Assembly: GCA_030374765.1 (NCBI GenBank)
Contig: JARGXX010000077.1
Location: forward strand, 744,001 to 808,000
Direction: 5' to 3'
Length of the DNA stretch: 64,000 nt
Source: Agarophyton chilense
Taxonomy: Eukaryota > Rhodophyta > Florideophyceae > Gracilariales > Gracilariaceae
Positions 52,825 through 63,967 of this stretch are shown in pieces. Each line of letters starts with the position of its first letter. The first letter of the stretch is position 1. The translations under genes were made by a program, and so were the position numbers. The notes below the pieces were generated by a model. It made no database searches. It was not told where the DNA came from and was given only the letters and a program-made list of their open reading frames with translations.

Positions 52825-54660
52825 TCGCGTAGAGAATGGAACGTTGAATTGAACGCTGCAGTGAAAGTGGTCGCACACAAGCAGGTATGCAAAGCAGTCT
52901 CAACAGCCCCGTTATAAGCGGAATAGAGACAGCGTAGCCAAATGAGATGGAAGGCATCAACCGTCAGAGTAAAGTTCTCATACAATATCCTCCTAGCTTT
53001 TGCACGGATTTTGGGTAGAGGCACTATGTAAAGGTGAGATGCATTACACAATATGTTCCCTTCAGAACTTCACTTCGAAAGTCAAAGACATAGATATAGA
53101 GAGAAGGAGACATGTTCAACACCTCTCTCACGAGACGTCTTCTACAACCACCCGATTCTGCATCTCAAAGTGCGAGCGATTGTATCGTGATTTATGTTAT
53201 GCCCCGCGTATCCCACCAAACTCTCAAGCCTATCATTAGAGCACTTAATGTTGGGACGTTCTGTGCGCACCTAATCTGTCTTCCATACACTTGCAGACTT
53301 TTCTTCTTCGTTTTCTCGTCCAACATGATTCTTGAAAGAATTCTCAACAAGCCATTTACGGGTTTGCACAAGCGAGGCGAGCACATCGTGCTTGATGACC
53401 TCCTGCTTTGACTGCCACCTACGTGTTATATGTCATTCGAGACCGGCGGTTTGCAACTGCTGCTCAATGTTGTTTTTCCCACGATATGCGAGCAGGCTTT
53501 TGATTACCATCCGATCACCAAGACATGATAGTTGAAGACTGTAATTCTTGTGGCTCTTGGTACCCTTCCAGAGCAGAAGCAGTAGGCATCCAGTTCGAAG
53601 AACACATGGAAGAGACGGAAAGAGTGGTTCTGAATATCGATGGTGTTGCAACACACACAGACCCTGGGATCGGAACGCAGAGTGGCATAGATGTAGCAGC
53701 AATTCCAGAGAAGTGGTTACCTCTCAGCACATGGGAGGTGACAGAACATCCATTTACAGACCACCATCCCTGTCTCATCACCGTCGACATTGAGAAAAAA
53801 CATACATACAGAGAAAGTGGAAACGCTGTAGTATACAGAAAGCAGATTGGAATAATTTCTCTCTAGCGGAGTAAAAGATAGACTGTATGATAAAGAGTAG
53901 TACAACAAAGAACAAAGATGAACATTATCAACTTTTGTATGAGGCAATTCTATAAACAGCAAGAAAGTCCAATCCGTTTGGAAGACGAAAAAGAGAAGCG
54001 CCATGGTGGAGCCCAGAAGCCTCAAAAGTTGTTGAAATGCGAGCTTTCTAATAGAGGGAATATAGAGAAAATCTCTGCGAAGAAAGCAAAGAAGCGTTAC
54101 AAAGGGCACACAGTATCATGCAAAAATGGTTATCGATAAACTGAAACGAGAGGCATGGAGAGAAATGACAAGCACACTACGACAAATCTACGAAGACGCG
54201 AAACTATGGAGGATCGCGAAGACCACAAACCAAGGCAATCAAGGAAATACGACATTATGTCCCCCGGGAGGTGAACAATTACTGGATAAGAAGCGGGCTA
54301 CGTAGTTTGTGAAATCAGAAATCAGAAAGGTAAGAATTCATGAGAAAGGTACACTGCTACGGAACGGCTACCGAAGAGCGCTTAACGACTATCACAGAAG
54401 ATCAATGAAATCTGTAGTGACCGAAATTATAATAGCACACCCCCACATTTTTTATGTCTCTCGACTTCCTGGGGAGTGTTTCAAATGAGAGGCGGTCGAC
54501 ATCGACAACCAATAAAACAGGTATCAAAAGCTGTGCCATCGTCAGTGTTCTCGGAATGCTAGTTCAGTGGTCAAAAAAGGACGAATTGAAATGACCGAAA
54601 AACCATTGAATTTATCCAAATTTGGAGGTGTTAATTTCCGAAAATATTTTCATTCGTTCA
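52825..54660. other. Intergenic region between the retrotransposon and the DNA transposon
   Basis: About 1.8 kb, AT-rich. The first 50 bp resemble the left flank of element A. Overlapping short open frames on both strands near 53525-53866 have no supporting features. Confidence 0.5.
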
Positions 54661-54663
54661 TTA

Positions 54664-54735
54664 GTGCTAGTTTGTATGGGAAGGAAAACTAGCACATATC
54701 TGCAGTTTTTCTAGTTTTGATGGAGGTAAAACTAG
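54664..54735. repeat. Two tandem perfect hairpins sharing CTAGTTT
   Basis: First: GTGCTAGTTT (54664-54673) pairs with AAACTAGCAC (54686-54695), 12-nt loop. Second: CTAGTTTT (54711-54718) pairs with AAAACTAG (54728-54735), 9-nt loop. They lie about 300 bp before the transposase and could be subterminal transposase-binding repeats near one end of the DNA transposon; the matching other end is not found in the window. Confidence 0.5.
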
Positions 54736-55038
54736 CATGAATCTTTCTGTCGCCGCAGTTTAAAGGTAAAAGTAGAGAAGTGGTGCAGGAGCAGATTCAA
54801 TCTTTGTGCGCTCTAGATTGACAGATTAGTACAAACAACCGGTCCCAAAATGGACCTCAAAATAGAAATTGAACATTTAGTACCATCCATATCAATCGCA
54901 ATAGAATCGCAGCCCGACCTGGCAGACCTCACGTGCCTTGCATTCTATATTATTCTCCACCTGCCCTGTGTGCGCCATACTCTCTCTCCGTCTACGCCCC
55001 CTACCAACTTCTTTCCCACCACCTCTCCTCCACCCACC

Positions 55039-58000
55039 ATGCCTTCCTGCTGCTTCAACGGTTGCTCCTTCTTCGCCCGAGAAATCCCCGCCCTCCAGCG
55101 GCACCAGAGAAGGTGGCCTCATCGCCTCTCCGCCAACAAGCGCTTTTTCTCCCCTGGCGGAAATGAACCCAACTTCCCCCCCCGCACAAAACGCCACAAG
55201 TCCACCTCACAACTCCCCCCTCATCCTCCTCCCTCACATCGCCCTTCCGACAACGTCCTTCTCGCACACCATGACTCCTACCTCCAAGACCAGCTCTCTC
55301 TCTCCCTCCACACCCAGGACGCCATCCACGTCGCCACTGCCCCTCTCGGTTCCCCCTCCTCTCTCGCTCTCTCCCCCGTCCCTCCTTCCACTCCCCCCCT
55401 CGACAACCCCCACCTGGAGAAAATGGTCCTCTACATCTCCTCCATCGCCTCCAAGCTTGGACAACGAAAGGCTGACGAACTCCTCACTCTCCTTAATGAT
55501 CCCCACTTCTCCGAATCAACATTCCAGAACTCAGTCTCCTCCGCAAAGCAATTCCTCGAGCTCCAGGCAGACCTCTTCCACCAGAGAATCAGGTCCATTG
55601 GTTTCGCCCCCTCCACCATCTTCGATCCCCACAAACGCTTCTCCGCAACACTCTTCCAGAAAGACGCAATCCATGTCCTCAAACAACAGCTCGCCCTCGC
55701 ACACTTCAAGAACACCTTTTCCACCCCATCTCTCAAACATCCGCCTCCGGCTCCCCCGCCTTCGCACACCCCATGGCAGCCACCCTCGGCTCAAAAGTCG
55801 TCCCCGCACTCAAGACCGCCATCATGCATTCCACAAAAGATAACATCGTCTGGCATCTCCCTCACTCCACCGGTAACGACTCCTTCATCGGCCTCGTCCA
55901 AATCTACTCCGACAAGTCCTCTACCTCTCTCAAATCTTCTTCCATCACCTCCTACCCCCTCGGCATCACCCTTCTCAACTTCTCCGACTCCTTTCGCCGC
56001 AAATGCATCTCCGACAATCTCACACTCCTCGGCTATCTTGCCACCCCCTTCACCCCAATCACTCCTTCTCCAGATGCAGGTATCATCACTCATTCCTCCT
56101 CCATCCCCCGCCAAACAAAAATGGAACTCATACAGCAGACCATCTCCTCCCTCCTTCAACCTCTCTTCTCTTCCGCCCTCCCCGGTTTCCCCTTCCGCGA
56201 CGCAGACGGCGTTCTTCGTCAATGCCACCCCATCATCGCCAGCTACTGCGCAGACATTCCCGAGGCAAAAGATATTCTCGCCATCTCCCACGGCACCCGC
56301 CCCCAGCACCCCTGCCACAGATGCTCTGTCCCTCGCTCACAACTCCACCAACACTTTCACGCCCATCCCCCTCGATCTCTTCCCCTCACCCTTGCAGCCC
56401 GCAACAAACACTTCTCCCTCCTCAAGGACTCCGAAGCAGCTCTCCTCGCCCGCAAGCCAAGAGTCTCGCGGAACTTCTAGGAACAAGCTCTCCAAGCACT
56501 CCACTCCCTCTCCCTCGCAAATTACCCCTCCCTCTTCGAGTCTTACCCCCTTTTCAACTTCACCCCCCTCCTCACCCCATACAACATCTTCCCGTTCGAA
56601 CCACTCCACAACTTCCACCTCGGCGTTTCCAAACTCATCAAGCTCGCCGCCATCGAACGTCTCAGATCCGAACACCTCTTCACCACCATCAGCTCCACAA
56701 ACTCCCGCCGTTCCTTCCACTCCGTCCGCACCTCCATCCTCAAGCACTCCAACTTCATCCTCACCGCCATCGAAATCATTCCCCAGCTACCGGCCTCCAC
56801 ATCGACTTCTCTACTTCCGAAAGCGGGCAGTCCCTCAACGGCTTCTTCACAACTGACGGCGTCCGCGGCATGCTAGAAGCAAAAGACTACCGCGCCCTCG
56901 ACATGGTCTTCCCCTTCATCGGCGCCTTCTTCGACGGCTGCTGTGACGAAGCCAATTCCGCTCCCATCACAACCGTCTTCTCCAAGTACACAGACCTCCT
57001 CCTCACCTCCATGTGCTACAACTCCGTCCCCGAATGGACCACTTCTCGTCTTGCCAAACTCGCCTCCCAAATCCATTCCTTCAAGCACAGAGCTGTCGAT
57101 GTTCTCGGTCCATACCATACCTCCAACCTTGGCACCCTCAAATTCCACCTCCTCGATCACATCGTAGACGACATTTGACGCTTTGGGGGTCTCCACTTCA
57201 ACGATGCAGGCATCTTCGAAAAAGCCCATACTTTCTTCAAAGCACGTTACACCCGAACCTCCAAGCGCAGACCCACCGCGCACAACGAAACCATCCGTGC
57301 CATCGAACGCTCCGATGCCGTCCACAATTGGATTTCTCTCTCCGCTGATCCTTCCGTCACCTCATCCTCCCATGCCCCTCCTCCTCCCTTCCAAGCCCGC
57401 AAACCAGGTTTCGTCCGTGATGGCAAGCACACCTCCTTTTCCGATCTCATCACCGCTCACAAATTCCTTCGAGCAAACCCCCACTCAACAATCTCTTCCC
57501 TTCAGGACCTCTTCTCCCCAGACACTATCGCCATCATCTCACAGATTGGAACCCTCGCACTCCCCTCCTTCGTCACACTCACACTCGAAACACTAGCTCT
57601 CAACCAGGACTCCCCCACTCTCCGCCAAACCCGTCTCACATTCGTCAATTCCGCATACGTCGTCGGCGGCTTCACCCCAACCCTACACGACTACATCGCC
57701 GATCGAAACGAGCTCGCCGTCAAAGATCCCCCTCTCCCACTCATTCAACGTATCTTCGCTGCTCCCTCCTTCGGTCCCTCTAAAACCCCAAAGTTCTCCC
57801 ACATCCTCGTTGCCGGTTCCAGCTTCTCCAACCCCACTCCCACCGCCTGGGTCTGCAAGCTCAACTCTCTTCTTCGCTTCACCACCCCTTCTTCCCCTTC
57901 CACTCATAACGAGTTCGCCTTCGTTCAGTTCCTCGAACTCGTTCCACCCCAGGATCAAGTCGATGTCTCTCTCAATTGCATCTGCCTCCGATGGGCAACA

Positions 58001-58300
58001 GACGACGAACAAAACCACACCGCCCACCCCCTTCCTATCTCAAACACTTCCAACTCCGACAACGTCTCCCCCTGGTTCGGCCTCGTACCATCCTCTTCCA
58101 TTCTCGGCCCCGTTCATGTACTTCGCCAAAACTACCCCGCACCCCCCTTCACCCCTCGATTGCACTGGCGCGTCCATCGATTTTACCTCAACAGATTCTA
58201 CCGAGACCCAACTGCAAAGCCCTACTTCTCCAACACCACAACTGGTGGCACAACACCACCACTGGGTGGCACCCATAATAATACCTCCCAAGGCACATGA
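55039..58300 (+). pseudogene. Plavaka-like DNA transposase, disrupted
   Basis: Starts at ATG 55039 after a pyrimidine-rich leader with a C2H2-like finger (CCFNGCSFFAREIPALQRH). The coding sense then moves through three frames: a frame change near 55735, TAG 56478-56480, another frame change near 56770, and TGA 57176-57178 before the final stop at 58298-58300. Recognisable blocks in order: IASYCADIPEAKDI, a CHRC pair (PCHRCSVPRS), YNIFPFEPLHNFHLGVSKLIK and LKFHLLDHIVDDI. These match the general pattern of Plavaka-type cut-and-paste transposases known mainly from fungi. Catalytic acids were not pinned down. This copy cannot make full-length enzyme, though sequence errors could account for the frame changes. 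Confidence 0.7.
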
Positions 58301-58303
58301 TCC

Positions 58304-58309
58304 AATAAA
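58304..58309 (+). terminator. AATAAA signal of the transposase gene
   Basis: Lies three bases after the final stop codon of the transposase, between two convergent genes only 87 bp apart. Confidence 0.4.
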
Positions 58310-58387
58310 ATAGTCACCGCTGCTTTTCTTCCATAGCCGACCCCTATCTTGCTCCACCTCCTTACCCCCTTATCCCCCCGTACCTTA

Positions 58388-61021
58388 TCACTCTCCCACT
58401 CCTTGTCTACTCCCCAACGCTAAGCGCTTGATCCGTGGTTCTTCTGGTCCACATGACGCTATATAGCAATCTGACACCGCTCCAAGTCTTCTCGTGAGAT
58501 TCTCCATGAAAAACTCCTCCCTTATCGCCAGATAGATTTTCTCTCTCGACGATATCCATAGCCCAACCGTCGCGATTCTCTCCTTATTCCCACTCACATC
58601 TCTACGATTCCCTCCACAGAATCCATCATTCTCAAACTCCTCAGCATACTCATCCTTCACCATGTTCCAGGGAACCCTCAATATGTCCTCAACAGCCAGT
58701 GGCAGAAACCTCCCAAACAGCGTCGAGAACAAAAGTTGCCTTTGGCCTCCCCGCCCAACGTCTCTATCCATCGTGGTCACCACACATCCAATCCATGCAT
58801 CAAGTCGCGCAAGATGCATCACCGTCCCATCCACATACTGCCTTTCTCCATTTCTGTGACTCTCTACCGCGTAGCCCATAAACTCCTCCAACACTTTCAA
58901 CGACACCTGATTTCGAAAATACATATCTGCCTCACCAAAGTCCCCCAAGTTCTCAGACACCTTCGATCCAGAATAAGTAATATCTTCAATCGCACTCGTT
59001 CTCCACGCACACAGCTTACCTCTCCCATCCTCCTTCGACCCCATCAACTTCTCCTGCGCCTCCTCAATCTGCTTCTTCAACTGCGCCCAAAGCTCCGTCT
59101 CTTCAGTCACCTTAGCTCGTTTCGCCATCAAATCATATCCAAGCATGGAAAACAGCTTATCACGCGCTGCTCGCTTCCGCACCCCAACCACATCGCTCAA
59201 TGTCTGCTTCATCCTCTGTCTCAAGCACCTATCCACACTTACATTTTCCAAGCACTTCTCTCTCCTCCCCGCCTCCCTTATCGACTCCCATTTCTCTCCC
59301 ATTAACTCAGTCTCTACCACGTGCTTCAACAACAAATGGCTCCCGCCCTCTGTCGACGGCGTATACGGTCTCATCTCATATGCAACCTCAATTGGACATC
59401 TCGGAACCATTTCCTTCTCTCCCACCACAAACATACTTTTCTCCCTACTCTCCCCAACCGCCTCACTTCTATTCTTCCAGCTTCGACCCACATTCTCGTT
59501 GTCGAAGCAAAGTTCCGATGCCTCCAGTTTTGCATAATGAAGAATCCTATCATACACACGACGTGCAAATCCATAAAAGCATTCCTGCACTCCAATGTCA
59601 TACTTTCGTCGCCGCGTCACGCCTCCCTCCCCCCTCCCTTCCCCAGCGATTCTACCTTTCAACGCCTCCCTCACACTCTCAATCAGCACATTCTGCTGCT
59701 TCATTTCCTCCCTCGCCCGATCCAGCTCTGTTTGGGTCATTTTCAAACTCACCATCACACTGTAGCTGTCTTCCTTCATACGTCCCATTTGTCCCTTCAA
59801 CACATTCATCTTCTCAATTAGCATCGACTGCGGCAACAAACCTATGTCATCACCATTTGCTTCATCTTCCACTATACGGACGGCGTTCTCCACGACATTT
59901 AAATTCGCATTCTCCCCGTTATCATTATTCCTTGTGAATACAATGGTTCTCCTTACTCGCATACCTTCCGGCGTCCTTCGCCTTGCGTTCACCTCAAACC
60001 CTTCAACTCCTAAACCCACCCCTCTCCTCGGTGGCAAACGCTCGACATCTTCTCCCTGATGAGAAAGAACTGCTGCTCTTCCATCGCCTCCCTCTCCTGA
60101 ACCACGTGTTCTCCCTCCAGCAAACCCCCTTCTCCCCCCCTCACTCACATGCACTTCTCTGCTTTCCCTTTCGTCTATCGCTCTTCTTCCTGTAACTCGA
60201 ACACTCCCCATTCTTTCCCTTGCACGCTCTCTCCTTTCTTCCACGTATTCCAAGTTCGCCCCCTCCCATCTTTCCGCCTGTTCCCCCGCGGTAACTCCAA
60301 CACTCTCTCCTTCTGTTCTCTCTCGAACGACTCTTGCGCCCGCGATTAGACCACTACTGGGTCCACCTATTCTACCTTCCCCACCACGGCTACTCTCTAT
60401 TCTCCCTTTCTGTATCTCATCATCACCGTCCTCTTCCCTCATACCCGTAAACGATGCCCCTGCTTCTTCAACGCCTCTGAGGCGGGATCCACGTTCTCCG
60501 ATCATTCTCTCTCCCTCCTTACGCCCCTTCGTCCTCTCATTCGGAATCTCTTCACCTCCTTCAGGTGCAGAGCATGGATTTACCGGCTCCACATCAGCTG
60601 AAGACGTGAGTACAGCACTTAGAGTCCGCTCGGATGCATCCCCTCTCCTTGTCCTCCCTGGAGCTCTGCTCGCCCTCCCCCGCAATCCACTTCTAGGTAC
60701 ACGCGTGCGGTTGCTTCGCACGCCATCCCGTTTTCCATCGCCGCTCCGCACCATCTCTCCCGTAGGCGACGTGATTTGCTCCACACTCTCCTCCATCACC
60801 GTCTCCTTTGCGCGAACTGCCCTTCCTTTGCCCCCACTCGCCTCTCCTTCCCCACCATCTTGCCTTGATCTGCCTCTCAGGCGCACGCCTCCCTTCTCTC
60901 CACTCGGGCCCTGGAGCCTACGCCCCTTGTCTCTTCCGCCCTCCGCATCCCCTCCATGCCGCCGTGATTTTGTACCGCGCCCGCTAGTGTTCTCGCTTCT
61001 CGATTGGCGCTTCGGAGCCAT
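58388..61021 (-). CDS. Large unknown protein convergent with the transposase
   Basis: An intact 877-residue ORF of no recognised family. The first 430 residues are low-complexity, rich in Arg, Gly, Glu and Ser, starting MAPKRQSRS and probably nuclear and nucleic-acid binding. A coiled coil at about 435-500 (LIEKMNVLKGQMGRMKED) follows. The C-terminal 370 residues look globular, with blocks such as ECFYGFARRVYDRILHYAK, WAQLKKQIEEAQEKL and YVDGTVMHLARLDAW. ATG 61021 is preceded by CTCTCTCTCTCTTC; the frame is open to 61126. It ends 87 bp from the transposase stop. Position and tail-to-tail arrangement suggest an accessory protein of the transposon (as TnpA is in CACTA elements), but this is inference. 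Confidence 0.65.
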   Translation of the reverse strand: MAPKRQSRSENTSGRGTKSRRHGGDAEGGRDKGRRLQGPSGEKGGVRLRGRSRQDGGEGEASGGKGRAVRAKETVMEESVEQITSPTGEMVRSGDGKRDGVRSNRTRVPRSGLRGRASRAPGRTRRGDASERTLSAVLTSSADVEPVNPCSAPEGGEEIPNERTKGRKEGERMIGERGSRLRGVEEAGASFTGMREEDGDDEIQKGRIESSRGGEGRIGGPSSGLIAGARVVRERTEGESVGVTAGEQAERWEGANLEYVEERRERARERMGSVRVTGRRAIDERESREVHVSEGGRRGFAGGRTRGSGEGGDGRAAVLSHQGEDVERLPPRRGVGLGVEGFEVNARRRTPEGMRVRRTIVFTRNNDNGENANLNVVENAVRIVEDEANGDDIGLLPQSMLIEKMNVLKGQMGRMKEDSYSVMVSLKMTQTELDRAREEMKQQNVLIESVREALKGRIAGEGRGEGGVTRRRKYDIGVQECFYGFARRVYDRILHYAKLEASELCFDNENVGRSWKNRSEAVGESREKSMFVVGEKEMVPRCPIEVAYEMRPYTPSTEGGSHLLLKHVVETELMGEKWESIREAGRREKCLENVSVDRCLRQRMKQTLSDVVGVRKRAARDKLFSMLGYDLMAKRAKVTEETELWAQLKKQIEEAQEKLMGSKEDGRGKLCAWRTSAIEDITYSGSKVSENLGDFGEADMYFRNQVSLKVLEEFMGYAVESHRNGERQYVDGTVMHLARLDAWIGCVVTTMDRDVGRGGQRQLLFSTLFGRFLPLAVEDILRVPWNMVKDEYAEEFENDGFCGGNRRDVSGNKERIATVGLWISSREKIYLAIREEFFMENLTRRLGAVSDCYIASCGPEEPRIKRLALGSRQGVGE

Positions 61022-61188
61022 GGTTGAAGAGAGAGAGAGCGATCGTGGTATGGTCTTCCACGCGTTGCAATGCGATGGATGGGAGAGAAGCTTCGAAACA
61101 TTCTGCTTCCAAAAATATACCTCCACCCTTTTCGTGTTCTCAGAAAACCCCCAAACTTTTCAGATATTTTAAATATGCGCTCGAACGC

Positions 61189-61307
61189 ACCAGATATTGG
61201 GAAAGTATTCTCCTTCGGTGTACATGACTTTCCTTTAGCATATGTACTACGTCACGCTTTGACGTTATATGTAGCGACAAACATAGTAAAAGCCCACAAT
61301 ATCTGGT
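61189..61307. repeat. Inverted repeat ACCAGATATTG / CAATATCTGGT
   Basis: Perfect 11-bp arms at 61189-61199 and 61297-61307 in the short space between the unknown 877-residue gene and the methyltransferase-SET gene. It could be an operator, a small inserted element or a transposon-end remnant; no target duplication is visible. Confidence 0.5.
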
Positions 61308-61345
61308 ACACTACAATGAAGTAAAGTAACAAAAGCGATGCACTT

Positions 61346-63967
61346 TTAATCGATTACTATGACTGGCGTGTTATTCATACTCCAGATATACTCTGTCCCA
61401 TAATCCGCGAACAGCTCCTCTCCTATTTCTATATCTCGAATTGCTTGCACAGAAAGCAATCTATAGTCTCTCAACTGAAATGGGGTCCGCCCCGTCCCCG
61501 GAGTTCTGATGACCCGAACATTTGCAGTTCGGCGTCTCATTAACCCTTCTTCAACCGCATCCCTGTCCCTATCCCCTTCCACATACTTGGGGTCGTTAAT
61601 TGTTCCCCCCAAGCAAAATGGAGCAGGGACAATCCACACCGGAATAAGAGACACCCCACTAATTCTTCCTGGTAGCTTGTGAAACACTTCCCCTCGGACG
61701 CTTATCTCCATCGCTTACTGCCGAAAACGATCAGCAGTCGCTTTCAATAGCCCCCCTCCGTATGCCTTATGAACTTCCTTCCACTTTGAAAGATTATGGT
61801 ACACCAAAGTCCCATAAAAGTAACAAACAGTCTCACCTTGTATCACCCGGCGTGTTGTGTACACACCAACTCCAGCATTCGGGTGCCTTATCGTCGACTT
61901 TGCAATCCGACAACCACATACTGTCGCCTCCACTGCCAGAATAGCATTCCAATCCAACAGTGACATCTTTCCTTGAAAACTTTTTGGCCACTCATACAGC
62001 GCCTGCCGTCGCCCAATCTCCGATATATTCTTATCCTGCCACATGGAGGAGAGAAAATCCACGATATGGGGTGGAAACATCTGATGCTCGGGAAATCCGG
62101 TAGGTGTTTTCCAGGACTTCGAACGCTTTATGACGACGTCCGGAAACAAGCATGTCACTCGAGTAACAGCGTTCCGAACATCTTGCGTTATATGAATGTC
62201 CGTCTCGTTGTTCCGCATGCATGACGCAAATTTCACTGTAGCGGCGTGCTTCGCATGAGCAAAGCACTGCGGATCTGGCTCACACCCTAGAAACTGACGG
62301 TGCTTTTCCAGTTCCATGCATGCCATGGCCGTTGAAAATGTTCGGGCGAAGAGGTCCACCACTATGTCTCCCGGCTGAGAAAACCTGCTGATGAGCTCCT
62401 TCAGAAAAGCGCGTGACTTCTGTTCCGCCCGCACTTTCTGATACGTAACTGCTCCTTTGGCATTCTTCCTTCTCCATAGAAGTGTTTCACCATTAGACAT
62501 GGGAGGCACTTGGTCAATCACGCTATGGTAACCCGGATATCGCGATGGTACATAGCTGAAGTTCTCATAGTTCACCATGCCATGTTGTTCGGCGTAGGAC
62601 AACCCGCTGCGAACTCCATGAATGGCGTACTCTGTTCCGGGAAACAGGGAGCACGAACTACGTCCGGGATTACGCATCGGATTGCCTTCAGAGCGAATGA
62701 AGTGCAACTGGACCTTGTCCACGACAAACGACCTGCTCTTCTGTCCATTCTCATCCTTTGCAGCAATTCGACCCAACACTTCTTTCCATTCGTTCACCTG
62801 CTCAACCGCGCAGAATATAACGAAATGCCCTCCCGGACGCAGAAGTTTAGAGATGAGCTTCGCCGTCTTCACCATGTCTTGCCGGTTCAGAACGTCGTAC
62901 CAGCTGTTTTTCCTGTTCTTCTTCGCACGTATATTATACGGCGGGTCCGTGAGAACTAACTGCACTTTCCCTATCGGAGAGACCCCATTGCTGCGCAATG
63001 TCTCGTCAATCTCCACCAGGTTCTCGAAAGTACAATTGTACATTCGACAGTGCTTATCCATCTCCGACTCGCACTTTTGGAGAGACATTATATCATCCAG
63101 AGAGGTAAGGTCGTGAGGCGGCAGAATGTCCACCGACTCAGATTCGACCGACCTTGGTCCAGCTGTGGAAGAATGCTGACCAACACCCATGTTCTCTTCC
63201 TCATTCCCGGTCCCACCCTCCACTCCCTCTCCACCCTCCACCGCCGGAGCCTCCGAATCTTTCTCAGGGGGTACAACTTCTATCTCGTCTTCTTCCATAA
63301 CCATAGTAGGTTCCGCCTTTGTCGCAGCCACCACTTCCACCTCCACACTCCCTCGCAGCTTTAGTGGCGATATGTATTCCGAGATGGTAGAGATAAGAGA
63401 GTTTGAGAAGCAGTCGAATCTCTCCGCAAACACTCTGGGCAAATTGTATGTAAACGGTTTTAGAACGTCCCATCTTTCCGGAGCTGATATAGAGTAAAGC
63501 TGCTCATTCACCACCACTTTGTGCAGGTCAGCGAGAAACTCTTTGGCCAACATACGAAGTGGAGTGTCAACGTACTCCGGCAGGTTTTACGCCCATGGGA
63601 TGACATCCTCCTCCAATAAAGTACGGTTTCTACCAGGAAGGAGTCGTTGGGCCATGTCCTTGTGAGAGAACCCATCCCTTCTGTTTCCGATTGCCTGGAA
63701 CTGCATATCAGAATATCGTAGATGGATAAAGGGCAAAACCATGAATTCCACGCCAGGGAATCCCAAATACTGGGCGAAGCTGTCCCACGCGTTATTGACG
63801 AGCTGCACACCAAAACCCACACGCTGAGCTACTGGTTTGTCATAAATCGTCACCTTCGAAAATGGCGTATCGTAGGTTCTGTCCCGCTTTCTTCGCTTAC
63901 GGGAGACTCTTCTCTTCTCCATAGAGACCGACTGAATACAAATGAAGAACAGCAACCTCTGGAACAT
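61346..63967 (-). pseudogene. DPPY-type DNA methyltransferase fused to a SET domain
   Basis: A single reading frame of about 870 codons with in-frame TAA at 63587-63589 and 61715-61717. A basic stretch (KRRVSRKRRKRDR) at the start suggests nuclear entry. The central part is an amino-methyltransferase of DNA: motif IV LVLTDPPYNIR (nt 62933-62947), then LLRPGGHFVIFCAVEQ, a target-recognition-like region, and motif I DIVVDLFARTFSTAM (about nt 62320-62380). This is the IV-before-I (beta) order of N6-adenine and N4-cytosine enzymes. The C-terminal part is SET-like: AGVGVYTTRRVIQGE, then GGTINDPKY and GEELFADYGTEY, as in histone lysine methyltransferases. The second TAA falls inside the SET domain. 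Motif I lacks the usual glycines, so activity is uncertain. The 5' end may lie beyond the window. Confidence 0.78.

Noticed and set aside
36029-63967. Reassigned stop codons (TAG or TAA as Gln)
   Set aside because: Clear host genes in the window end in TAA, TAG and TGA, so the interrupted transposon frames are better explained by mutation.
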